A stretch of 64,000 nt of DNA from JAHDVS01 sp964370985 (lineage in GTDB: Bacteria > Actinomycetota > Thermoleophilia > Gaiellales > Gaiellaceae): positions 1 to 64,000 of the forward strand of contig CAYJLE010000009.1 of NCBI GenBank assembly GCA_964370985.1, written 5' to 3'. Positions 17,180-23,698 of the stretch are shown piece by piece (position 1 is the stretch's first letter; every line of letters begins with the position of its first letter). The notes beneath the pieces were generated by a model that was not told where the DNA came from, did no database searches, and saw nothing but the letters and a program-made list of their open reading frames with translations. Position numbers and translations under genes: made by a program.

Positions 17180-17196
17180 GGCCGGGCGCCCGGCCC
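17179..17196. repeat. Perfect 18-base palindrome after rpmA
   Basis: GGGCCGGGC followed directly by its reverse complement GCCCGGCCC, starting at the last base of the rpmA stop codon. No T-run follows, so it is a poor intrinsic terminator. It may be a protein site or a weak hairpin between L27 and obgE. Confidence 0.5.
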
Positions 17197-17215
17197 GAGG
17201 CCGCGGAGTCCCGGC

Positions 17216-18418
17216 GTGTTCCACGACCGCGCGCGTGTCGTTGCCCGGGGGGGCCGCGGAGGCGACGGAGCCCGCAGCTTCCGTCGCGAGAAGTACGTTC
17301 CGAGGGGCGGCCCCGACGGCGGCGACGGCGGGCGCGGCGGAGACGTCGTGCTCGTCGCGGATGCCGATCTGCGCGACCTGTCGTTCTTCAGGGGGCGGAC
17401 GGTGTTCGCAGCGCAGAGGGGTCGGCACGGCGAGGGGTCGAATCGTCGGGGCGCGGACGGCGACGACGTCGTCCTGCGGGTTCCGGTGGGCACCCAGGTG
17501 CTCGACGCGGAGGGCGGCCTCGTCGCCGACCTCGCCCATCAGGGCGCACGCGTCGTGCTCGCCGCCGGCGGGCGCGGCGGCGGGGGGAACCGGCGCTTCG
17601 CGACCCCGACGCAGCGTGCACCGAGGTTCGCCGAGCCCGGCCTGCCCGGGGACGAGGTCGACGCCGAGTTGCGTCTCAAGCTCGTCGTCGACGCGGCCCT
17701 GCTCGGATTCCCGAACGCAGGGAAGTCGTCGCTCTTGCGCCGGATCTCGAACGCGACCCCGAAGGTGGCCGACTACCCGTTCACGACACTCCAGCCGGTG
17801 CTCGGCACGGTGGAGGCGCCCGACGGGCGCCAGCTCGTCGTCGCCGACGTGCCCGGGCTGCTCGAGGGCGCGAGCGAGGGTGTCGGCCTCGGCGACGAGT
17901 TCCTCGCGCACCTCGAGCGGGCGCGCGTCCTCGTCCACGTCATCGACGCGCACGAGGACGACCCGGTCGGGCGCTTCCGGGCGATCGACCGCGAGCTGGT
18001 CGCCTACGGGGCCGGGCTCGCCGAGCGGCCTCAGATCGTGGCGCTGAACAAGGTCGACCTGCTGTCGCAGCCGCCCGCGCTGCGGCTCGACGACGCCCGG
18101 ATCCTCGCCATCGTGGCCGTGTCCGCCGTCACGGGCGCGGGCATCCCCGGGCTCGCGCGTGCGCTCTTCGAGCTGATCCCGGAGCCGGCGGCCGAGGCGG
18201 TCGCGGCAGCGCCCGAGCTCGCCGACTTCCTGGTCTACCGGCCCCGCCCGCCGCGGCGTCGCGCCTTCCGGGTCTTTCGCACCGACCGGGGCTTCCTCGT
18301 CACGGGTCGAGATCTCGACGTCGTCAGCGAGGAGGAGATCGAGGAGGCCGTGCGTTCCGCGGGCGCTCGTCCGGGTGACGCGGTCGAGATCGGCGATCGC
18401 ACGCTGGAGCTCGCGTGA
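17216..18418 (+). CDS. obgE: GTPase ObgE/CgtA
   Basis: Essential ribosome-associated GTPase for 50S maturation. The glycine-rich Obg fold is at the N-terminus (GGRGGDGARSFRREKYVPRG), then the G domain with GFPNAGKSS (G1), DVPGLLEGAS (G3) and NKVD (G4), and then an OCT domain at the C-terminus (FRVFRTDRGFLVTGRDLDV), which many Gram-positive Obg proteins have. 400 residues. GTG 17216 is used. The stop overlaps nadD as GTGA. rplU-rpmA-obgE is a widely conserved cluster. Confidence 0.96.
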   Translation: MFHDRARVVARGGRGGDGARSFRREKYVPRGGPDGGDGGRGGDVVLVADADLRDLSFFRGRTVFAAQRGRHGEGSNRRGADGDDVVLRVPVGTQVLDAEGGLVADLAHQGARVVLAAGGRGGGGNRRFATPTQRAPRFAEPGLPGDEVDAELRLKLVVDAALLGFPNAGKSSLLRRISNATPKVADYPFTTLQPVLGTVEAPDGRQLVVADVPGLLEGASEGVGLGDEFLAHLERARVLVHVIDAHEDDPVGRFRAIDRELVAYGAGLAERPQIVALNKVDLLSQPPALRLDDARILAIVAVSAVTGAGIPGLARALFELIPEPAAEAVAAAPELADFLVYRPRPPRRRAFRVFRTDRGFLVTGRDLDVVSEEEIEEAVRSAGARPGDAVEIGDRTLELA

Positions 18419-19026
18419 CGGGCCTGCTCGGCGGTGCCTTCGACCCGCCCCACAACGGCCATCTCCTGCTCGCGGACGAGGCGGTCCGCCGCTTCCGGCT
18501 CGACCGGCTGGTGGTCGTGGTCACCGGCGTCGCGCCGCACAAGGAGGTCGAGACCGACCCGGAGCTTCGCTACCGGCTCGCGGTCGCCGCTTTCGCGGGT
18601 CGGCCGAGCGTCGAGGTGTCGCGCCACGAGCTCGATCGGCCCGGCCCGTCGTACACGGTCGACACGGCGCGCTGGGCCGCGGGTCGGTACGGGGATGCGA
18701 TCTTCCTCGTGGGCGCGGACGAGTTCGCGAGCTTCCTCGCCTGGAAGGACCCGGACGAGGTGCTGCGCCACGTGCGGCTCGGTGTCGCCACGAGGCCAGG
18801 CTACCCGGGCGACCTGTTCGACGCCGTGCTGGGACGGCTGGAACGCCCCGACCGGGTCGAGCTGTTCGAGATCCCCGAGCTGCCCGTCTCCTCGAGCGAC
18901 GTGCGCGAGCGGGTCGCGCGCGGGCTTTCGATCGACGGGCTTGTCCCGCCCGCTGTGGCCGCGCTCGTCGCGGAGCTTGGCCTCTACGGACGGCTTGACC
19001 CCCGTCCGCCCGCGTCGCTAGGCTGA
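18415..19026 (+). CDS. nadD: Nicotinate-nucleotide adenylyltransferase
   Basis: Converts nicotinate mononucleotide and ATP to deamido-NAD in NAD synthesis. The nucleotidyltransferase motif is GGAFDPPHNGHLLLAD (T/HxGH as HNGH), and the second ATP motif is ELPVSSSDVRERV (SSxxxR type). 203 residues, normal. GTG 18415 overlaps the obgE stop. The neighbourhood obgE-nadD-rsfS is typical of Gram-positive genomes. Confidence 0.94.
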   Translation: MTGLLGGAFDPPHNGHLLLADEAVRRFRLDRLVVVVTGVAPHKEVETDPELRYRLAVAAFAGRPSVEVSRHELDRPGPSYTVDTARWAAGRYGDAIFLVGADEFASFLAWKDPDEVLRHVRLGVATRPGYPGDLFDAVLGRLERPDRVELFEIPELPVSSSDVRERVARGLSIDGLVPPAVAALVAELGLYGRLDPRPPASLG

Positions 19027-19057
19027 GCCGGGAATCCCCGAGGAGACACGAACCGCC

Positions 19058-19411
19058 CTGACGCCGCTCGAGCTGGCCCGCCGAATCGCCCACCTTGCCG
19101 GGGAGAAGCTCGCGCAGGACGTGGTCATCCTCGACATGCGCCCGGCCGTCGCCTACACGGACTTCTTCGTCGTCTGCACCGGCCGCAACCCCCGCCAGGT
19201 GGCCGCGATCTACGAGGAGGTGCGGGAGGCCGTGAAGCGCGAGACCGGTGTCGTGCCGCGCTACGTGGCCGGCGAGCGGGAGTCGACCTGGGTCCTTGCC
19301 GACTATCTCGACGTGGTCCTGCACGTGTTCACGCCCGAGGCGCGCGCCTACTACCGGCTCGAAGAGCTCTGGGGCGACGTGCCCTCGGTCGAGGTCGCAG
19401 CCGGCGCGTAG
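19058..19411 (+). CDS. rsfS: Ribosomal silencing factor RsfS
   Basis: Binds L14 and blocks subunit joining under starvation. The conserved core is AYTDFFVVCTGRNPRQVAAI, WVLADYLDVVLHVFTPEARAYY and LEELWGD. The first codon that gives the family N-terminus (TPLELARRIAHLAGEKLAQD before VVILDMRP) is CTG 19058, with AGGAG (19041-19045) twelve bases upstream; no ATG, GTG or TTG exists in frame back to the nadD stop. The first standard start, GTG 19121, would remove the first helix. CTG is therefore my choice, 117 residues. Confidence 0.9.
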   Translation: MTPLELARRIAHLAGEKLAQDVVILDMRPAVAYTDFFVVCTGRNPRQVAAIYEEVREAVKRETGVVPRYVAGERESTWVLADYLDVVLHVFTPEARAYYRLEELWGDVPSVEVAAGA

Positions 19412-19447
19412 CTCGTCGTCAACAGAGACAACGTCCGCCGGGCGAAC

Positions 19448-19453
19448 TAGTGT
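19448..19453 (+). promoter_or_regulatory. -10 box of the PD-(D/E)XK gene, leaderless
   Basis: TAGTGT ends six bases before ATG 19460. No Shine-Dalgarno sequence is present. Confidence 0.6.
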
Positions 19454-19459
19454 TCGCTC

Positions 19460-19900
19460 ATGAGCGTGACGAGCTGGAAGGGCGCGACGGCCGAGCTGGC
19501 GATCGCACTCGCCGCAAGGAAGCACGGGATGGGAGTTGCCTGGCCGCTGGGCGGGGGCGACCGCTACGACCTGATCTTCGACATCGGGACGGGGTTTCTG
19601 CGTGTCCAGTGCAAGTCGGCCCTTCGCAGGGGCGACGTCCTCGTCGTTCAGTGCCATTCGGCTCGCAGAGTCCGGGGCGGCCACGCCAAGCGCAGCTACA
19701 CGGCCGAGGAGATCGATGCCATTGCGGCCTATTCCGCGGAGCTCGATCGCTGTTATCTCCTCCCGATGGCACTCTGCGCGGGGCGCCCCTACGTACAGCT
19801 ACGTCTCGCGCCCGCGCGCAACCGCCAGAGCGCCGGCATCCACTGGGCGTCCGCGTTCGAGTTCGAGACTCTAGACTGGAGTGGTCTCAAGGGGCCATAG
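19460..19900 (+). CDS. PD-(D/E)XK nuclease of the group I intron endonuclease type
   Basis: A 146-residue protein: WKGATAELAIALAARKHGMGV, then WPLGGGDRYDLIFD and LRVQCKSA. The pattern E12, D37 (with D41) and QCK with Q50 and K52 fits the compact PD-(D/E)XK family typified by I-Ssp6803I, a homing endonuclease found in a group I intron of a tRNA gene. Here there is no intron: the gene is free-standing, and its last codons and TAG stop (19898-19900) lie inside the acceptor stem of tRNA-Ala. Homing activity is not shown by the sequence; a host role is possible. Assignment is by motif reading. Confidence 0.75.
   Translation: MSVTSWKGATAELAIALAARKHGMGVAWPLGGGDRYDLIFDIGTGFLRVQCKSALRRGDVLVVQCHSARRVRGGHAKRSYTAEEIDAIAAYSAELDRCYLLPMALCAGRPYVQLRLAPARNRQSAGIHWASAFEFETLDWSGLKGP
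19872..19877 (+). promoter_or_regulatory. Candidate -10 box of tRNA-Ala
   Basis: TAGACT lies 13 bases before the mature 5' end and within the 3' end of the PD-(D/E)XK coding sequence. It would give a pre-tRNA leader of about seven bases. Confidence 0.5.
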
Positions 19901-19963
19901 CTCAGCTGGGAGAGCGCCGCGCTGGCAGCGCGGAGGTCGGGGGTTCGAATCCCCCTGGCTCCA
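19891..19963 (+). tRNA. tRNA-Ala (anticodon GGC)
   Basis: Acceptor stem GGGGCCA pairs with TGGCTCC including the G3:U70 pair that marks alanine tRNAs; discriminator A at 19963. The anticodon loop CTGGCAG gives GGC at 19924-19926, and the T-loop is GGTTCGAATCC type. CCA is not encoded. The upstream reading frame overlaps its first ten bases. The gene itself is complete, without an intron. Confidence 0.97.
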
Positions 19964-20012
19964 TACCCGTCCCGACCGTGGGATTGGGGCTTTCGCCGCG
20001 GCGGCGGCTGGC

Positions 20013-20018
20013 TATGAT
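20013..20018 (+). promoter_or_regulatory. -10 box of the FAD oxidoreductase gene, leaderless
   Basis: TATGAT, six bases before ATG 20025. Confidence 0.65.
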
Positions 20019-20024
20019 CGGCGG

Positions 20025-21158
20025 ATGGGGCTCCGGGTTGTCGTCCTCGGTGCGGGCTTCGGCGGTCTCGAGCTCGCGACGACGTTGTCGGAGGCGCTCG
20101 GCGACGGCGTCGATGTGACGTTGATCGACAGGAGTGACGCGTTCGTGTTCGGGTACTCGAAGCTCGACGTGTTGTTCGGCCGGGCTACGCTCGACGCGGT
20201 GCGCCTGCCGTACCGTGAGATCGCGAAGCCGGGGGTGCGCTTCCTGCGGGAGACGATCCGCGCGATCGATCCCGGGGCGCGGCGCGTGATCACCGACGGT
20301 GGTGTCCACGAGGCCGACGTGCTGGTGGTGGCGCTCGGAGCCGATTACGATCTCGACGCCACGCCGGGGCTCGCGGAGGGCGGGAACGAGTTCTACTCCG
20401 TGGCTGGCGCGGCGCTGCTGCGGGAGTTGCTGCCCGCGTTCTCGCGCGGTCGGGCGGTCGTGGGCGTCTGCGGGGCGCCGTTCAAGTGTCCTCCGGCGCC
20501 GAGCGAGGCCGCGTTGCTGCTGCACGACCACCTGGTCGCGCGGGGCGTGCGTGAGGCGTGCGAGATCTCCCTGGTGATGCCGTTCTCGATCCCGGTTCCG
20601 CCGTCGCCGGAGACGTCCCGGGCGCTGCTGGGCGCCTTCGCCGAGCGGGGGATCGAGTTCGTTTCGGGCTGCCGGGTCAGCTCGCTCGACGCGGGACGCC
20701 GCGTGGCCGTGCTCGAGGACGGCAGCGAGCTGCCCTACGATCTGTTCCTCGGCGTTCCCGTGCACCGCGCCCCCGACGTGGTGATCGCGAGCGGGCTGAC
20801 CGAGGGCGGCTACGTGCCCGTGAGCCCGCGGACGCTCGAGACGCGGTTCCCGGGCGTGTACGCCGTCGGGGACGTCGCGACGATCGGGGTGCCGAAAGCG
20901 GGAGTGTTCGCCGAGGGCGCAGCCCGCGTTGTCGCGGCGTCGGTGATCGCACGCCTGGGGGGCGGCGAGCCGCCCGGGGCCTACGACGGGCTCGGCTCCT
21001 GCTACGTCGAGTTCGGCGCCGGTCGCGTCGGCCGCGTCGACGTGGACTTCCTCTCGGGCCCGAAGCCGACCGGCGCGTTCCAGGAGCCCTCCGGCGCCCT
21101 CGTCGCCGAGAAGCAGCTCTTCGGCTCGAGCCGCCGGGCCCGCTGGTTCGGCCGCTGA
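20025..21158 (+). CDS. FAD-dependent pyridine nucleotide-disulphide oxidoreductase, SQR-like
   Basis: Flavoprotein of 377 residues with the Rossmann motif VVVLGAGFGGLELA at the N-terminus and a second FAD motif FPGVYAVGDVATIG. The segment VGVCGAPFKCPPAPSEAALLLHD resembles sulphide:quinone oxidoreductases and their flavocytochrome relatives, with two cysteines close together, but the full set of three catalytic cysteines is not clear. A type II NADH dehydrogenase-like role is possible. It may act at the inner face of the membrane through its C-terminal tail. Own promoter; the neighbours do not suggest a pathway. Confidence 0.75.
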   Translation: MGLRVVVLGAGFGGLELATTLSEALGDGVDVTLIDRSDAFVFGYSKLDVLFGRATLDAVRLPYREIAKPGVRFLRETIRAIDPGARRVITDGGVHEADVLVVALGADYDLDATPGLAEGGNEFYSVAGAALLRELLPAFSRGRAVVGVCGAPFKCPPAPSEAALLLHDHLVARGVREACEISLVMPFSIPVPPSPETSRALLGAFAERGIEFVSGCRVSSLDAGRRVAVLEDGSELPYDLFLGVPVHRAPDVVIASGLTEGGYVPVSPRTLETRFPGVYAVGDVATIGVPKAGVFAEGAARVVAASVIARLGGGEPPGAYDGLGSCYVEFGAGRVGRVDVDFLSGPKPTGAFQEPSGALVAEKQLFGSSRRARWFGR

Positions 21159-21219
21159 TCCTTCGGCCTCGTCGCGGTTCATCCTCAACGACCGCGACCT
21201 CCTGGCCGATGCAGGAGGT

Positions 21220-22800
21220 GTGAGCCGCCTTCGTTCCGGCACCGTCATCGCCGTCGTCGCGACACTGCTCGCGACCGCGGCCGCCGTCGCGGCCGCCGAG
21301 AGCTATCGCAGGGACGCCGAGCACCACCACCTGCAGGCGCGCGCGGTGGCGCTGTCCGAGCTCCTCGGCTCCTACGCCCGCGAGATCGAGTCCGCGCTGA
21401 GCGCGGCCGGGGCGATCGCCGCCGTCGTCGGCTCCGATCCGTCGCGGTTCGCGGCGGCCGTCGGGCCCCGGCTCGATCGCGGCGTGCTCGGCAACCTCAC
21501 TCTGCTTCGCGTCGGCTCCGGCGCGGCCGAGCCGCTCGCCCACGCGGGCACGGGGCGTCCGCTGCTCCTGGAATCACTCGAACGGACCGATCTCGAGCGC
21601 CTGCGCGCGGTCGCGGGAGGCGAGCGTCCGGCCGTGGTCAAGCTCGCGACCGTGGGCGGGCTGCGCGTGCTCGCGATCGCGGTGGCGGCCGGGGAGGGGA
21701 CCGTCGTCTATGCGGAGAGCCCGATCTCGATGCTCGCAGCGGCGTTCCCCGCGGCCGGGTCGGAGGGTGTCGACTTCGCGCTCTACCTGGGAGCGCGGGC
21801 CGCGCCGGAGACCCTGCTCGTCGCCTCCACGGAGGAGCTGCCGCTTCGCGGGTCGCTCGTGACGCAGCCGACCGAGCTGGCGAGCGCCCCGGCTCTCCTC
21901 GTCCTTCGCTCCCGGGAGCCGCTGACCGAGGCCCTGACCTCGTGGCTCCCGTGGCTGGTCGCGCTGGTCGGCGCCGCTCTCGCGGCCGTCGTCGGTGGGA
22001 TCATCGAGCTGCGCGGCCGCCGGGCGCGTGCCGAGACCGCGCGCCGCCAGCTCCTCGAGCAGAACGAGCGCCTGCACGAGATCGATCGGATGAAGGACGA
22101 GCTCGTCGCTGTCGCCTCGCACGAGCTGCGAACTCCGCTGACGTCGATCCTCGGCTACGTGAGCGTGCTCCAGGACGAGGGGGACGAGCTGACCGACGAG
22201 CACCGCCGCTTCGTGGACGTGATCGAGCGTAACGCGAGGCGGCTGCTGGGCCTCGTGGCCGACCTCCTGTTCGTGGCGCGGGTCGAGGCGGGAGGGCTCC
22301 GGCTCGAGCGGGAGCAGGTCGATTTGCGGACGATCGTGGAGGAGTGCCTGGAGACGCACCGGCCGTATGCCGAGGGCGCCGGGGTGACGGTCGGCCTTTC
22401 GGTCTGCCACGGCGCTCCCGTGGTCGACGGCGACCCCGATCGCCTGGCCCAGCTCGTCGAGAACCTGGTGTCGAACGCGATCAAGTTCATGCCCGGCGGC
22501 GGGCGAGTCGACGTGCGCCTCGCGAGCGAGGACGGCCGCGCGGTGCTCGAGGTCGAAGACGCGGGGCTGGGCATCCCGGCCGGGGAGCAGCAGCACCTGT
22601 TCGAGCGCTTCTTCCGCTCCTCGACGGCTCGCACCGCGGCGATCCAGGGCACGGGCCTCGGCCTCACGATCGCGAAGGCAATCGTCGACGCCCACGGAGG
22701 CACCATCTCGTTCGCGAGCGAGGAGGGCGCCGGCACGGTGTTCCGCGTCGGGCTGCCCCTCAGCGTCGTCGCACCCGAGCCCCTCGTCCTTGTCGGCTGA
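21220..22800 (+). CDS. Membrane sensor histidine kinase (orphan)
   Basis: 526 residues. One membrane segment near residues 8-26, a predicted extracytoplasmic sensor part to about 240, a second membrane segment (about 243-262), then a coiled linker and HisKA with the phospho-acceptor H301 in ASHELRTPLTS. The ATPase domain has the N box NLVSNAIKF, G1 DAGLGIP, the F box FERFF and G2 GTGLGLTIAK. All catalytic boxes are intact. No response regulator is encoded next to it, so the partner is elsewhere. GTG 21220 is the start; it is 61 bases after the oxidoreductase. Confidence 0.92.
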   Translation: MSRLRSGTVIAVVATLLATAAAVAAAESYRRDAEHHHLQARAVALSELLGSYAREIESALSAAGAIAAVVGSDPSRFAAAVGPRLDRGVLGNLTLLRVGSGAAEPLAHAGTGRPLLLESLERTDLERLRAVAGGERPAVVKLATVGGLRVLAIAVAAGEGTVVYAESPISMLAAAFPAAGSEGVDFALYLGARAAPETLLVASTEELPLRGSLVTQPTELASAPALLVLRSREPLTEALTSWLPWLVALVGAALAAVVGGIIELRGRRARAETARRQLLEQNERLHEIDRMKDELVAVASHELRTPLTSILGYVSVLQDEGDELTDEHRRFVDVIERNARRLLGLVADLLFVARVEAGGLRLEREQVDLRTIVEECLETHRPYAEGAGVTVGLSVCHGAPVVDGDPDRLAQLVENLVSNAIKFMPGGGRVDVRLASEDGRAVLEVEDAGLGIPAGEQQHLFERFFRSSTARTAAIQGTGLGLTIAKAIVDAHGGTISFASEEGAGTVFRVGLPLSVVAPEPLVLVG

Positions 22801-22826
22801 GCCGCCGTCTCCTCCGGGCCGGCCCG

Positions 22827-22832
22827 CATACT
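22827..22832 (+). promoter_or_regulatory. -10 box of the metallophosphatase gene, leaderless
   Basis: CATACT, six bases before ATG 22839. It keeps the key A2 and T6 positions but not T1. Confidence 0.5.
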
Positions 22833-22838
22833 GCCCGG

Positions 22839-23663
22839 ATGCACCCGAGGCTTGCCGCCGCGGCCGCTGTCGCCGCGCTCGCGCTCGCCCTGCCGGCCGG
22901 GGCCGGCGCGGTCACCCGCATCCTCGCCGTCGGGGACTTCGGTGTCGGTGGCTCCCGCCAGGAGGCGACGGGCCGGGCGATGCGCGCCTTCGAGGCGTCC
23001 CACCCGGCCTCCCTGCTCGTCACCCTCGGCGACAACGACTACACGAAGGGCGCCGCCTTCGAGGAGAACTGGAAGCAGTCGTTCGGCTGGCTTCCGGACG
23101 CGGACGTCACCGTCGCCGGCGTGCTCGGAAATCACGACTACGAGCACGGCGACCGGGGCGCCTACGAGCTCGAGACGCTCGGGATGCCGCGGCGCTTCTA
23201 CACGCGACGGGCCGGGGACGTGCAGCTGTTCCTGCTCGACTCGAACGAGATCACGACCGCGCAGACGCGCTGGCTGCGCCGGGCGCTCCGGGCCTCGACC
23301 GCGCGCTGGAAGATCGCGGCCTTCCACCACCCGCCCTGGGCCTGTGGCGGCCACTCCGGCCACGACGAGGTCGAAGAGCGCTGGGTGCCGCTGTTCGAGC
23401 GCTACGGCGTCGACCTCGTGCTCTCGGGCCACGACCACAGCTACCAGCGCTTCGCGGCGAAGGGCGGGGTCACCTACGTGATCCACGGCGGCGGCGGCGC
23501 GACCCTCTACCCGATCCTCTTCTGCAGTCCCGGCTACCCGCGACTCCTCTACGGCAAGGCGGACTACGGGTTCCTCTCGATCGTCTCGCGTGACGACGGC
23601 CTGCGCGTGGCGGCGCTCGACCTCCGCGGTCGCCGCGTCGACCTCGTGACGCTTCGCCCGTAG
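22839..23663 (+). CDS. Secreted calcineurin-like metallophosphoesterase
   Basis: 274 residues beginning with a clear signal peptide (MHPRLAAAAAVAALALALPAGAGA, cleavage likely after AGA). The metallophosphatase motifs follow in order: VGDFG, LGDNDYTKG, GVLGNHDYEHG, AFHHPPWACGG and LSGHDHSYQRF, giving the aspartate, asparagine and histidine ligands of a two-metal centre. It resembles purple acid phosphatase-like enzymes, so it probably works outside the membrane on phosphate esters. The start is fixed by the signal peptide and the -10 box six bases upstream. Confidence 0.87.
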   Translation: MHPRLAAAAAVAALALALPAGAGAVTRILAVGDFGVGGSRQEATGRAMRAFEASHPASLLVTLGDNDYTKGAAFEENWKQSFGWLPDADVTVAGVLGNHDYEHGDRGAYELETLGMPRRFYTRRAGDVQLFLLDSNEITTAQTRWLRRALRASTARWKIAAFHHPPWACGGHSGHDEVEERWVPLFERYGVDLVLSGHDHSYQRFAAKGGVTYVIHGGGGATLYPILFCSPGYPRLLYGKADYGFLSIVSRDDGLRVAALDLRGRRVDLVTLRP

Positions 23664-23683
23664 CCCGCGGGTCGGCCCGCCGC

Positions 23684-23689
23684 TACGAT
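23684..23689 (+). promoter_or_regulatory. Candidate -10 box of leuS
   Basis: TACGAT, nine bases before ATG 23699; near-leaderless. Confidence 0.5.
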
Positions 23690-23698
23690 CCACGGGCC

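Noticed and set aside
17179..17196. Palindrome after rpmA as an intrinsic terminator
   Set aside because: No T-run follows and obgE continues in the same operon; listed only as a palindrome.
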